From NCBI RefSeq assembly GCF_010015445.1, contig NC_053112.1, forward strand, positions 35,016,998-35,080,997: a DNA stretch of 64,000 nt, read 5' to 3'. Both the position numbers and the translations under genes were made by a program. The DNA is from Perca fluviatilis. Taxonomy: Eukaryota > Chordata > Actinopteri > Perciformes > Percidae. The notes beneath the pieces are model-generated. The model was not told the DNA's origin. It worked only from the letters and a program-made list of their open reading frames with translations, and did not search any database. Position 1 is the stretch's first letter. Each line of letters opens with the position of its first letter. Positions 27,241 through 39,398 of this stretch are shown piece after piece.

Positions 27241-27756
27241 TGAGGAAGTGCTGTACTCCAGTCAGCTTTGGATCAAATGGAGCCAGAACCTCTTCTGGCA
27301 TCTCTGTATCCCTGCAGGCCTTCACTCTGTCTTACTGAAATAAGAAAATACTCAGTGGGGTGAACTGCCCGCTCTCTGTTTAAAAAAAGAAAAAAACTCA
27401 GTTAATGGTTAGTAAGACGTCATGATCCAGGAGACTTGACTTGTCCCGGGGCAAACTTTGATGGGTTCCTTCCATTCCCTACCCATAACACATCTGCTAA
27501 ATGAAAATGAATCATAGGGGAGTGTGTTGAGTGAGATTGACCATTGATTTAAAGCAGTGATTGGAGTGTGTGTTAGTAGTGTGTGGTTTATTAATGTCTG
27601 TGTGCAAGTACACATGTGTGTCCTAAGTGCTGTGGAGAAAGAAAAGTGCTTTGAAACCATGAGAAGGATGCAGAAGAAAACTATTAATCCATCATGGTTT
27701 GTTTGTGTGTGTTTGAGTGTGTGTCCTGTCAGCTCATCTATTATATCCAAACAATC

Positions 27757-28096
27757 TAGAGCTGCGCAATATATCAATATTATATCGATATCGTGATATG
27801 AGACTAGATATTGTCTTAGATTTTGGATATCGTAATATCGTGATATGACATAAGTGTTGTCTTTTCCTGGCTGCATTTCTGAACTTATCAGACGGTTGTA
27901 ACTGTTCTATTATTTGCCTTTACCCACTTAGTCATTATATCCACATTACTGATGATTATTTATCTAAAATCTCATTGTGTAAATATTTTGTGAAAGCACC
28001 AATAGTCAACACTACAATATCATTGCAGTATCGATATCGAGGTATTTGGTCAAAAAATATTGTGATATTTGATTTTCTCCATATCGCCCAGCCCTA
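27757..28096. mobile_element. hAT-like MITE
   Basis: 340 bp, starting TAGAGCTGCGCAATATATC and ending CATATCGCCCAGCCCTA, with a perfect 8-bp target duplication AAACAATC (27749-27756 and 28097-28104). Same family as 19220-19587 and 1-295. Confidence 0.94.
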
Positions 28097-28173
28097 AAAC
28101 AATCTGTGTGAAAAAAACCTTAAACAGCGAAATTTCCCTTAATACTTTTCCTGTTTCAAATTTTTTTTTTTTT

Positions 28174-29347
28174 CATTCACTTTAATTGAAGGGGTGTGCA
28201 TAAAATTGACCTGACACGTCCTTATTATGACATGACACCTGTCATGAACATGAGGGAGTCATTTTGAGTGTTCATGACTGTTGTCATTAAGTGTCATTCG
28301 GTAAATTATGACACTTTTAATGCTAAGTTAGCATTGTCTGAGATGTCTTTGTCATGACAACTTGACATTAACGAAGACAACAATCTCTGTTATGACAACT
28401 TGACATTAAACAAGACAATACAACCTGTCATGTTGTGAACGCACTATATACTCAAAGTAGCAAGTGTAAGTACAGAAGTGCGCGATTTGAGTTTTACGAC
28501 TAAGAATACACTACGAGAGGGTTTTCTTTCCAGGTTTGACTCTTAGCAGCTCTGGGCTGAGTCAACTAATTTAACAGCTGTACAGCTAATTGGAATTCAC
28601 TAGCTAACTATAGCTAGCGTTTACTTTAGTAAGCTGCCCGTAAGCTAGTTTTAGCAACAAGAAACGTTAGCCTAAAGCTAACGTTATCCGTTCAAAACTC
28701 ATTAAATCACCTCAGTACTGCATTCACTGTCATCAAACTGGTCTAATAACTCATAACTTATCTTAATGACAAGTCCAAATGGTTCCACTTTACTTGAGGT
28801 TATGGATATTATTCATGACACTGTCATATAAGCATTTGATGATAAAATCAAACTTCATGACAGGTTCAAAATGTTTCACTTTACTTGAGGTCAAAGGAAA
28901 AATAAATATGACTATTATAATGCTGTCATGATAGCCAATGTAAAAACCAACCACAATGACAGTTTAATGTAATGTTAACACATAAAGCTAAGTCGTTTAT
29001 TGAAGTTTGATAGTTTGGCCTGTCATGACATATTTATGACAGGTAATGTTGTCTAGGTTAATATCGAGCTGTCATTACAAAGACATCGACAGGTTTTACT
29101 GTCTTGCTTAATGTCAAGTTGTCATAACACAGAGATTGTTGTCTTCGTTAATGTCAAGTTGTCATGACAAAGACATCTCGGACAATGCCAACTTTGCATT
29201 AAAAGTGTCAGAAGTTACCGAATGACACTTAATGACAACAGTCATGAACACTCAAAGTGACTCCCTCATGTTCATGACAGTTGTCATGTCATAAGAAGGA
29301 CGGTGTCAGGTCAGTCTTATGCACACCCCTTCAAATAAAGTGTTACC
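28174..29347. mobile_element. Foldback/MITE-type element, complete copy
   Basis: The left arm (about 28174-28440) and right arm (about 29030-29347) are inverse complements. Each contains GACAACTTGACATTAA, TCATGACTGTTGTCATTAAG and TCATGAACATGAGGGAGTCA-type motifs several times. The right end CTTCAAATAAAGTGTTACCC is the inverse of the start of the copy at 1073. The centre (28440-28750) is unrelated AT-rich sequence. No coding region. Confidence 0.82.
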
Positions 29348-29462
29348 CAAAATAAGAGTTTACTTGCAAAATAATCTTTTTTTTCTCGATTGCATTGTTT
29401 TTGTGATCGTTGGCAGCCGAAATCGTTAGGAGCCCATTTGAATTAATTAATTGCACAGCCCT
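29348..29462. mobile_element. hAT-like element end fragment
   Basis: Matches 18046-18168: AATAAGAGT...TTGCAAAATAATC, TCTCGATT, TTTGTGATCGTTGG, AGCCGAAAT, AATTGCACAGCCCT. It lacks the retroposon found in the other copy. Confidence 0.7.
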
Positions 29463-31212
29463 GCTTTTGAAGTTGTGGCTCCTAAACTTTAGAACTTTCT
29501 CCCTTTTGTACCTAAGATCTATGGACACTGTAGGCACCTATAATCACCCTTTAAACTCCTTCCTCTTCCCTCACTTATTTCCCTTCTCTTCCAAACTAGT
29601 ACTCATCCTTTCCTCGCCACTGTCCTGAAGTCATACAGCATCATTTCCCACCCCCCCCTCCCCAGTCTCCCACCTGTGACTTTCTCCTCCCAGTCATTTG
29701 TCCGTTCCACTCCGTCTGGAGCGAGCAGGATCCAGGAGACAGACTCACTCAGCCTTAATGGATAAGCTGCTCCATTCCCCTCACTATTAGGATCAATAGC
29801 ACTCACTTGAGACCGCGCAGCACAGCAGGAGCAGTGCACAGCAGCACCGCCGTAGATGGGGGTTAAACCCGTCAAAGTGTGTCAGAGTGTTGAGGAGTGG
29901 TCAGTCGAGCGTGTGGCCTGTGGGTTTTGTGTACATGTATGCGCTCTCATGTGTGAGCATTTATCGAGCCGTCTGAAACGGAGCGGTTGTAGTGTACACT
30001 TTAACGCAATTATATTTCAAAATGTTTGTGTCCATACCCAAAGAGATACAGCGGCGGGAGAATAGCGTTTTATTCCAGGACTAAATTTGCTCTTGCTTGT
30101 TGTGTGCAGCCGCTTTGTTGTTGTCAGGTTATTTCTGTGCACCTCCCGTCTGTTTGTGTTCTACCGTCTCTGCTGCTCTATTTTGTCTCTCGCCATCATC
30201 TTGCGTGGATGCACTCATTCACCCTCCCACCCGACGCGGGGTCTGACTCACTTGTGCTCTCTTTTTTCGCGCACTTACTCACAGGGTGTCGTCAAGGTGG
30301 GGTTCGGCTCGCTACAGTAATAGCTTTGGGAGGGCCGGACTGTACATGAGTGTGATGAATAGAGCGGGGCCAGGACCGCTGTAGCTACCAGGGTGATGAA
30401 ATGTGTCCACTTCATCACTTCCTGGAAAAGGAGAAAGGAGATGAAGCGGATTGGGGATCCCTACGGAGATGAGGAGGTCGGAAACAGCGGAGTGCAAGGC
30501 TGTTTTTATGCCTTGCCTTTTGTTGTTGTTGTTGTTGTTGACGGGATCAAACTGTGACATCCTATTTCTTATACTGTCTCCATAAAATCTCATCAAATGA
30601 GTCATGCTCGACAATAGCCAGCACCTCTCCTCCTCCCCTGTAAAATTGAATTTTCTGACAATGATCTGATTAGGGGAAAAAAAAAAAGGAGCCACGTGCC
30701 CCGCAGTGTAGCACAGGAATCAATCCCATAAATCAAAGCTCAGAAAGCACACAGACCCCGAGCACATCCCACCATCAGCCACTGTTTCCTCTCCACCTCT
30801 GCCTGCGTTTGAGGGATACCGACTCCTGTCTGCGGAGCAAAGTACTGCAGCTCAGTGGGAAGCCAGACTCCAAGCTGATGTCACTCCCGTGCAATCAGCC
30901 GAGCGCCCTTGATGTTTAATGCACTTTGAATGGACCTTCAGCTGGATCTCTGATCTTTTTGTCTGCTTTTAAAAAATGTCCTGCATAAAGATAAACTACG
31001 TTATCATAACAGCTTCATGACATTTTTTGTGTCAAAGCACGTACATTGTGTGCACACATTTGCACAGTTGTAGACATTTCAGGTGCTTCCATACTCATGG
31101 GAACTTCCCAGTGTAACTCCTCTACAGAGCAGGTTGTTTTTGGTGCCATGCCCTCTAGGTCAGTGGTTCCCAACCTGTAGGCCGCCACAAGGAGACGTGA
31201 GATGAATCTAAT
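29463..31212. other. Intron sequence, no gene seen
   Basis: Unique-looking, moderately GC-rich (29700-30480), with a short (GTT)n at 30521-30540. The open frames across it show no recognisable protein. Confidence 0.5.
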
Positions 31213-31780
31213 GGCGCTTACCCACTGCTAGTACCAGCTGGGCTGGGCTGGGCTGGGCTGGGCTGGGCTCGGCCACATTGCCCCGTCCTCCTTTTTCCAT
31301 TGCAGATTTAGTACCGCCTCATGGGTGAGGCAATCGTGGCTGGTCGTCATAGCGACGCCGCAGGAAACTGCCGTGACCTGACACGACACACACACAGAAC
31401 GTCGAAGGTGTGTTGTTTTTGATTCTCGTCATGTGGTCAGCAAGAAGACAAATTTTGTTTCAAAAGAAGCTGGAGGCAGCCAAAAAAAAAAAACACAGCT
31501 GGCTAAACTATTTAAAAAATGGCGGGTTTGTCCAGGACACCCCCGTCTGTCGCTAGCAGTGATGACGCAGTTATTAGTGACGATTCTCTCCGACCAATCA
31601 CTAGTCTTCACGGGTTTTCACGTCACCTTTTGGGATCGCCTCAGCTCGCTTGGAACCTTGATGGAGGTGGTACTAAAAAAAGGACCTCGCAGCAGGTACC
31701 AGGGACTTTTTTCATAATGGAAAACCAAAAAAGGCGAGTAGAGTCGAGGCGAGTCCAGTACCATGTAATGGAAAAACGCC
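31213..31780. mobile_element. MITE with GGCGTTTTTCCATT-type ends
   Basis: The left end GGCGCTTACCCACTGCTAGT and right end GTACCATGTAATGGAAAAACGCC are imperfect inverted repeats. A (GGGCT)n tract (31228-31267) lies just inside the left end. The class could be PIF/Harbinger; the target duplication is unclear. Confidence 0.65.
31228..31267. repeat. (GGGCT)n pentanucleotide tract
   Basis: About seven GGGCT units. Confidence 0.9.
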
Positions 31781-32551
31781 ATATGGGATCAAAAGATGAC
31801 TACCAGGGTAGAGTATAAGAGAAATATTAGCATCTTTCTTTGGAAATACTGAGTGGTTTCATCTCTTCATGTCTTGAAATTATTCCAATAATAATCAAGG
31901 GGAAATCACTCTGTTGTATTTCTGTCCTTCCACTGCAGCTCAGAAAAACAAAAAACAAAAAAAGGCTGGGCAATATCACCTAAATCACTATACAGGGCTC
32001 CACGTCCCTGTATTCAGCCGGTGGCAAACACATGAACACAACTCAGAAACTTAGTTTGGCTCGCGAGGAGCTGTGGCATTTATTTCTGGCCACAGAACAT
32101 TCAATGTTTTTTTCATGGTTCACTGCTAGCCTTATTCGTCCTGCACACCTGTCTGTCCTGACACAACCTGTCTCGCACCCATCACATCTCACACACCGCA
32201 CTGAGTCTGCAATTCTCCGCTATACGTCACTATTCCGATTTCGTTTTGTTTGGTCCTGAATCGTGTGGTCTGAGGCCAAATTGGGCCTTTTTAGATGTGT
32301 TGTTTAAAGACAGAAGACTGAAGATGGTCTATTACCAAAACGTTGCCTACTATTAAACTTTTTTTCTTTTCTTTTTTGCAAGTTAGACAGTGTGCAGCTT
32401 CGCAACTTTTGACCTGCTTGTCCCCCTTCTGATGCACCTGTCTCACGCTGTAGATGTGCCAAGTACTTTTCTGTACATACAATGTGAATCTATCCTTTAA
32501 AGGATCACAAGCATAACGTGTTGGGAAGCACTGCTCTATGTATTGCAATGC

Positions 32552-32940
32552 TAGAGCTGTAACAATTCCAAATTGTACCGTACAATTAATTGTCTCAAAT
32601 AATTGCGAATCACAATATAATTGCCTCTTTCAGTCAAATTTTAAAATATTTATTTATGTATTACTTTGCAAAGAAATTAAAGTTTAAAATGAATCCCAGG
32701 ATACATCTTTTGGTTATATTACTGTCATGTGACCCAGATAATGTAGTAACACAGGTAGACAGCCTATGAAGTAAACCATGCCTCTTATCATAAAACGTTT
32801 TTCTGAAATGATCATAAAACTGACAATTACCATCAACAATCATTCCCCTTAGGACCTTAGGTAATGTTAGCAATTAAAAAAAGAATTGCCGATTGGGTAA
32901 AAAAAAAAAAAAATTGCGATAAGACAATTATGTAATAATT
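32552..32940. mobile_element. hAT-like element fragment
   Basis: Starts TAGAGCTGTAACAATTCCAA and has GAATTGCCGATTGGG and AATTGCGATAAGACAATTA near the right. The right terminus is lost in poly-T/TTTA DNA. Confidence 0.5.
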
Positions 32941-33573
32941 GTTTTTTATTTATTTATTTTTTTGTATGTATTATTTCAGGACAATGCACATTTGATGAAC
33001 ATGTACAGCAGTACACGTAAAAGGGCCAGATTGTAGCCCAAGGGCTAATTTCCATCTGTAGTCCATTAGGCAGGTAGAAATTACAATAAAAAGGACAAAA
33101 GATATACAGTAGTAACATCTGCTATATAAAACAGAGAAAAGAAAAATAGGACAATTACAGTTAACAGGTCTATGCAATGCATTTGCATCAAGCTACGGAC
33201 AATAAAGTAAGGAACACAGCCTTCGATCAAGCTACAGCATCTCTTATTCCACTCTTGGGGAACTCTCCACTTGGTGGCGTGCTCCACAATGCAAACAGCT
33301 GCAAGTGGAGTTTATCTGCGCCTTCAGCTGCTGGGTCCAGTTCAGCCACTGGTCTAATCCGTTGTCCACTCACAAACCTCCCCAGTGCTTCCCTTCCCTT
33401 CCTCTATAAATGTATCCACTGTCTGACCAGCTTCTCAAGAATTTCTCTGGGTCTATTTCTGTCGTTCTTTCTGTATTTGTGTTCATTTTGCCCCTCCGCT
33501 CTCTTCCTGTGTGAGATCTATTTCCACTGGATGGAATTTCTCTCCAAAGCTAGACTCCCCCTTTGTAACCCCC

Positions 33574-33676
33574 TTTTTTTTTCTTTTTTTTTTTGTGAGA
33601 CATGATTTTTTTTTTTTTTTTGTGAGACATGATTTTTTTTCTTTTTTTTTTTGTGAGACATGATTTTTTTTCTTCT
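33574..33676. repeat. T-rich tandem repeat, 3 units of ~31-34 bp
   Basis: Three units of a poly-T run followed by GTGAGACATGA. The lysine-rich open frame on the minus strand is an artefact. Confidence 0.9.
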
Positions 33677-34960
33677 CTTACTTAGCGTTTTGTTCCCCAG
33701 CATCTTGCATTTTTATGGATTCCATTTGCATGGGACGTGGGCTGTGATTTGTTTAATCTGTCTGGGCCGTGTTATAGCAATCATATAACTATCAGCCTAG
33801 ATGGCATTTTCTGTCCTCTGCAGACCATAACGGTGACAAATTCCTCAATTAATATGCGCATACCGCATTTCAGCCATGATGAAAATCTCGGCCACTGCCC
33901 CCATAGGCTACCGTAGTGTGAGACACGGCTGGTGTTATCATCATTCATCATGCCTCCTCACAGCCCTCCCCATGAATAACAATAGGGATCGACCTTGGCT
34001 TGTGCCTCCAAGAGAGAGATGCTGCAAGATTATCAGATTATTACTGGGATAAGTCATGAACTCATGTGATTGGTCAGGTTTTGGGCTCTTGACAAGGGAT
34101 TGCCTAAGTAGCAGGGTTGTCCCTGGTGACAGGATGAAGACAGATTTGGTGTTTTTGGGTGTAATTCGGAATAAATTGGTGATAATGTGTTTGTGTTCCT
34201 GAGTGAGGGGAGGAGTATTGGGGCACAAGTGTGTCCAGCTCTGTCACTGATATTGACAGGAACATTTTATTTAAAAGGTGACTATGTAACTTGTTTTGAA
34301 AGAAGAAATATATTTCTTCCTCTTACAAATTTTAAAGTTGAATTTATAACCACTAAAACGCACACTCATCCCGAAATTCCACCAGGCGCGGAAGTGACGC
34401 GTTCCGGCTGCGTCGCTGGTTTTGTTCCGTCCTCCGCCACGCGCCATACCACACCGGGAGCGCCTCAGAAACGGAGCGTCTTTGCTGCCCGACTGTCACT
34501 GAAATGCTCTCTACAGAACAATCACATGTTTATTAAGCTAGTATATACCTTCCACTATAAGCACCCATGCAATTCATTTCCATGCCTTCTCCTTTCTGGT
34601 GTTATCTTTATAAAAAAGGATCTATGGTGTTATATCAAATTAATATCTTGTGTTTTAACAGTCCAAATAAATCCCGTAAGGATGCAGTATGGACGCGCCG
34701 GGTGCAATTTGGCCAATTTGGGTGCAATGTGTTAGCTACACCCAGGGGTTAGGCTGCTACAGCTTTACTTGGTCTGGTATGACTAGAAGCTTATGTTAGC
34801 TATTGTTAGCAAACTTATTATTGAGTCCAATTTGCTATACAGTAATTCTCACTTTCAGCCACTGTTCAGCAAAGGTTACATAATCCCACTTTAACCTTCA
34901 TTTCTTCAATGAAAAGAGAAATGACATACACCCAATGTGTAGCTTTACAGCCATCACCTT

Positions 34961-35735
34961 AGCCTCGTTTCCACCAAGCAGTCTGGTTCAGTTCAGTTCG
35001 TTACACATTAGAACGGTTATTTTTGCGTTTCCAATGACAAAAGTTGTAGATGGTACTAATAGAACCGCTCCATTCCATCCTTTTCCGTAACGGAAAAGGT
35101 ACCTAGCACCCTGATACCTAGCACCCTGATACGATACTTAAGGGTGGTGCTAGAAACACTGCAGTCCGCGATTGGTGCAGACGTTCCTCTGCATTATCGG
35201 TGAAGAAGAAACACAGTGAGAGTTGAAAGGGCAAGTGAGGAACATAAAGGGTTTTCAGCCTGTTTCTCAGCATGTTTCCTTCCGCTTTCTTTGTGTTGTA
35301 ATTCTAAACTCCGGTGGATTTCTGAGGACTATGGTTAACTGCTCCTCAGATCTCTGCAGGGTAAATCCAGACAGCTAGCTAGACTATCTGTCCAATCTGA
35401 GTTTTCTCTCGCACAAGTATTTTACAGTGGCTCCGTGCGAAGCTTAGCACCGTCCATGACCATTGTGATTGGTTTGAAGAAATGCCAATAAACCAGAGCA
35501 TGTTTCTCTCCCATCCCAGAATGCTGTGTGGACTAGCCACACCTTCCTCCGCTCCACAGTGTGTGGATGATCTGGCAAAGCGAGACTACTCAGCGTGTGG
35601 CTGTCCACGGCTCTTACCATCCGGTAACAACCCCGCCTACATTTAAGCTTACCGTCTGCGGTGGAAATGAAAACAGATCTAGTGTTTAGGTACGTGTCCG
35701 TACGGTTTACCTACCGCATTTTATGGAAACGCGGC
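34961..35735. mobile_element. MITE with AGCCTCGTTTCCA ends, interrupted
   Basis: Left end AGCCTCGTTTCCACCAAGCA; right end CATTTTATGGAAACGCGGCT as its imperfect inverse. A copy of repeat family P (35275-35598) sits inside. Confidence 0.65.
35275..35598 (-). mobile_element. Repeat family P, inverted short copy
   Basis: Matches 11795-12152: CTTCCGCTTTCTTTGTGTTG, CTGCTCCTCAGATCTCTGCA, AAGAAATGCCAATAAACCAG. It lies in the same orientation as that copy. Confidence 0.7.
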
Positions 35736-35834
35736 TCTTGTGATGTCAATGGTCTGAGGGATGGGTGCCAGGTTCTGTTTGTAATGTAAGCAAAGTAAAA
35801 AAAAAAGCAAAAAGGACTTGCCGAAGTACTGTTT

Positions 35835-36938
35835 AAAGGTCCCATGACATGGTGCTCTTTGGATGCTTTTATATAGGCCTTAGTGGTCCCCTAATACTGT
35901 ATCTGAAGTATCTTTTATATAGACCTTAGTGGTCCCCTAATACTGTATCTGAAGTCTCTTTTATATAGACCTTAGTGGTCCCCTAATACTGTATCTGAAG
36001 TCTCTTTTATATAGACCTTAGTGGTCCCCTAATACTGTATCTGAAGTCTCTTTTATATAGACCTTAGTGGTCCCCTAATACTGTATCTGAAGTATCTTTT
36101 ATATAGACCTTAGTGGTCCCCTAATACTGTATCTGAAAACTCTTTTTATATAGACCTTAGTGGTCCCCTAATACTGTATCTGAAGTCTCTTTTATATAGT
36201 CCTTAGTGGTCCCCTAATACTGTATCTGAAGTCTCTTTTATATAGACCTTAGTGGTCCCCTAATACTGTATCTGAAGTCTCTTTTATATAGACCTTAGTG
36301 GTCCCCTAATACTGAATCTGAAGTCTCTTTTATATAGACCTTAGTGGTCCCCTAATACTGTATCTGAAGTCTCTTTTATATAGACCTTAGTGGTGCCCTA
36401 ATACTGTATCTGAAGTTTCTTTTATATAGACCTCAGTGGTCCCCTAATACTGTATCTGAAGTCTCTTTTATATAGACCTTAGTGGTCCCCTAATACTGTA
36501 TCTGAAGTCTCTTTCCCGAAATTCAGCCTTGGTGCCACTAGAGCCAGTCCCACAATGAGCTTTCCTTAGTATGTGCCATTTCTGTGTCTGTAGCTATTGA
36601 GGAGGAGAGAGGGGGGGCAAGGTGGAGGGTGGGGGTGTGGCCTTGACCAACTGTCACTTTGCTTGTTTGAAAGCCATGATGTCTCTCCCCCATGGGTTGG
36701 CCAAATTCTCTGGGCGGGCAAAGCAGAGAAAGGGGAGGTAACCTTGCTCCTTATGACCTCATAAGGAGAAGATTCCAGATCGGCCCATCTGAGCTTTCAT
36801 TTTCTAAAAGGCGGAGCAGGATACCCAGGGTTCGGTTTACACCTATCACCATTTCTAGCCACTGGGGGACCATAGGCAGGCTGGGGGAACGCATATTAAT
36901 GTTAAAAAAAAGTGAAATGTTCATGCCATGCGACCTTT
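35835..36938 (+). mobile_element. Minisatellite-bearing transposon, copy 2
   Basis: The left end AAAGGTCCCATGACATGG is identical to copy 1. The right end reads TCATGCCATGCGACCTTT. It has about 14 minisatellite units (35870-36512) followed by the uninterrupted body, which shows the empty site for the insertion in copy 1. Non-coding. Confidence 0.9.
35870..36512 (+). repeat. 46-bp minisatellite, about 14 units (copy 2)
   Basis: CCTTAGTGGT (once CCTCAGTGGT) recurs every 45-46 bp from about 35878 to 36476. Variant units (AAAACTCTTTTT, TAGTCCTTAG, GGTGCCC) are scattered. Confidence 0.95.
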
Positions 36939-36999
36939 TAAAGCGTCCATCTTTGTTTAGATTAATATTGTATCGAGGGTCTGTGCAGAGTGACCACAC

Positions 37000-37640
37000 C
37001 AGTAGTGGAATGTAACTAAGTACATTTACACAAGTACTGTACTTAGGTACACATTTGAGGTACTTTACTTGAGTCTTTTCCTTTCATGACACTTTCTACT
37101 TCTACTCCGCTATATTTCAGAGGGAAATATTGTACTTTTTACTCCACTACATTCATCTGACCGCTTTAGTTACTCGTTACTTTACAAATTACAGCTTTAG
37201 TGCGTAACTTTTTGATATTAACGAACGTCCGTTACATTCAATTAATTTTGTTTCCAGTTTCTAAAATGTGAGGATTTTTCTGCATTTAGAACTTTTACCT
37301 TTAATACTTTAAGTACATTTTCCTGATGATTACTTAAGTAACATATTCAATGCGAGATTTTCCTCTAACAGAGTATTTTTAAACTGTAGTATTAGTACTT
37401 TTACTTAAGTAAACTACTACTACTACTTTTTTTTGTTGGCATTTTAGGCCTTTATTTGTATAGGACAGCTGAATACATTGAGGAGGAGAGAGAGGGGGAA
37501 TGACATGCAGCAAAGGGCTGCAGGTCGGAGTCGAACCCGGGGCTGCTGCGTCGAGGAATACACCTCCATATAAGGGCGCCTGCTCTCCCTGGTGAGCTAC
37601 CCAGGCGCCCGTAAAGGATCTGAATACTCTTGGTGGACCA
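37000..37640. mobile_element. 'AAGTAC' hAT-like element with SINE inserted
   Basis: Starts near CAGTAGTGGAATGTAACTAA, with many AAGTAC/GTACTT motifs. It is split at 37427 by a SINE and resumes at 37611. The right terminus TTCCACCACTG is not present, so that end is degraded. Confidence 0.6.
37427..37610 (-). mobile_element. tRNA-derived SINE, minus orientation
   Basis: Read on the minus strand from 37610: GGGCGCCTGGGTAGCTCACC (A-box region), then GGTTCGACTCC (B box, near 37527-37537), then TTTGCTGCATGTCATTCCCC, ending in an A-rich tail (poly-T at 37427-37434). This is the layout of a tRNA-headed SINE with RNA polymerase III boxes. The same family is at 43993-44170. Confidence 0.85.
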
Positions 37641-38054
37641 ACTCTTGGTGGACCAACAGGTCTGCCTACCCAGTGTAGTAATTAAACCGGGCACTTTGCT
37701 GCCGAGTATATCAGGGCCTTGGCACTCCTCACATAAGAAGGAAACTTACGTGTACTTATTTGCCTAAAACATCCACAGCAATTCTTTTGTATATCTGCAA
37801 CCTGCATGTGTCTCTGTGTGTCTGCACTGTGTGTACAGGAGAGCGTTGAGGTCAATTGATTCCTTTAACCCCATCTGGAGTGCTAATGCCCGCAGTGAGC
37901 TTTAGCCTTGTCATGACCATAAGGGCTAAAATACAGGGGACGTCTGAGGGTAATTTGGGGCTCTTGAGGGGCTTAGAGGAGGTGGGAGGGTTGGGCCTGA
38001 GGTCCGGATTTGGCGATGCTGAGGGATGAACTGGGGTGCTGGAGTTCAAGGGGG

Positions 38055-38057
<3 letters not shown>

Positions 38058-38099
<42 letters not shown>
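38058..38099. repeat. (GA)n microsatellite
   Basis: About 20 GA units. Confidence 0.95.
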
Positions 38100-38100
<1 letters not shown>

Positions 38101-38859
38101 CCAAGACGATAATCTCGGGAAGTGTTTATTTACTGGTTTTGCAGGCTAGCTTAGCAGGGAGCCATTGAGAGTCATTAACTTGCAGCCATTATGCTAATAC
38201 TTGTAAACACATTGATTAGCCCTTTATCTGCCAACCCACTCATATGCTTAATGAGTAAATCCATTGCCTTCACGGACCAGTTTTACAATCATTTTTCTTT
38301 TTAAGCTACTAAAAGTTTATATAAGATAGTAGTTGGAGTTTATAATTGTCCACAAACAAACCTAATCTCAATAAAACCTTTAGACTTGCAAAGAAGTGCA
38401 ACACAAGGCCCATAAGACACATAATGTTGTGCTGCTAAATATTCAGGATTCTTTTTTTCAAGATGGTTTCTTTTTCGCAACGCAATTCAGCAGCAAGCGG
38501 GCGCAATCCCGTGAAACTGTCGCGTTCGTGCCTGCCCGCTGCAAGAGTTGAATTGTGTGCAAATCAATGAACAAGAGACTGATTGTTGTTGTTTGTGAGC
38601 TCCCTATAATATAAAACTGTCGTCTAAACAGTTATCAGGACATAGATATAGGGGGTTTTGCTTGTCAGAGCATCGGCACAAGACTGGATTTATCGGGCAA
38701 CGTCCGTAATTAACTAACTTTAGCTATTCCAATCCAATCCAATCCAACTTTATTTGTAAAGCACATTTAAAACAACCAGGTTGACCAAAGTGCTGGACAT
38801 TGACATGATTATAAACACGCAAGTAACACAACAAACATTTAAAACAAATAACAGACTAG

Positions 38860-39349
38860 GAAAATAAAATACAGAATACAACTCTCAAGCAGGTTTGAAA
38901 GCCAATGAATAAAAGTGAGTTTTAAGTCGTGATTTAAAAATGTGAAGGCCTGGGGCCAGTCTGACATTCAGAGGCAATTCATTCCAAAGCCTTGGGGCCA
39001 CGACTGAGAACGCTCGATCTCCCCTATTTTTGAGCCGCGTTCTAGGGACAACAAGGAGTAGCTGGTCAGCAGACCTTAACGACCTCTTAGGAGTGTGCGG
39101 CTTCAGTAGTTAAGCGATATAAGCTGGGGCTTGACCATAAAGAGATTTAAAAACAAACAACAGAATCTTAAAATGGATTCTAAAGCAAACCGGTAACCAA
39201 TGAAGGGAGGCAAGAACAGGTGTAATGTGATCTCGTTTATGAGTTTCGGTAAGGAGCCGAGCGGCAGCGTTTTCAACCATTTGTGATCTTGAGAGGGAGG
39301 CCTGGTTAACACCTACATATAAAGCATTACAGTAATCCAGGCAAGTTGT
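38860..39349 (-). pseudogene. LINE reverse transcriptase, C-terminal part (3' piece)
   Basis: The minus strand from 39349 reads DYCNALYVGVNQASLSRSQM, ENAAARLLTETHKRDHITPV, LASLHWLPVCFRI and, further on, VVAPRLWNELP. These are typical of the end of CR1/L2/Rex1-type fish LINE polyproteins. One in-frame stop is visible near the YGQAPAYIA segment. It directly continues the piece at 41796-42375 once the insertion is taken out. Confidence 0.85.
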
Positions 39350-39398
39350 AATAAAAGCAGAGCTGTATAGTAATGAAGTAGAACTACTTCACTACTCT

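Noticed and set aside
32271..32400. Possible Penelope-like or LINE tail with CCAAAACGTTGCCTACTATT
   Set aside because: The resemblance to the common CCGAAACGTTGC tail motif is too short to support a call.
36692..37015. Similar frames beginning MGWPNSLGGQSRERGGN at 36692 and 39641 (minus), and a relative at 9832
   Set aside because: They lie in the shared non-coding body of the minisatellite transposon and do not extend to a complete or known protein.
37427..37610. A genuine tRNA gene on the minus strand
   Set aside because: The A- and B-box regions are present, but the body continues into a SINE with an A-rich tail, and a diverged second copy exists at 43993; no intact cloverleaf is evident.
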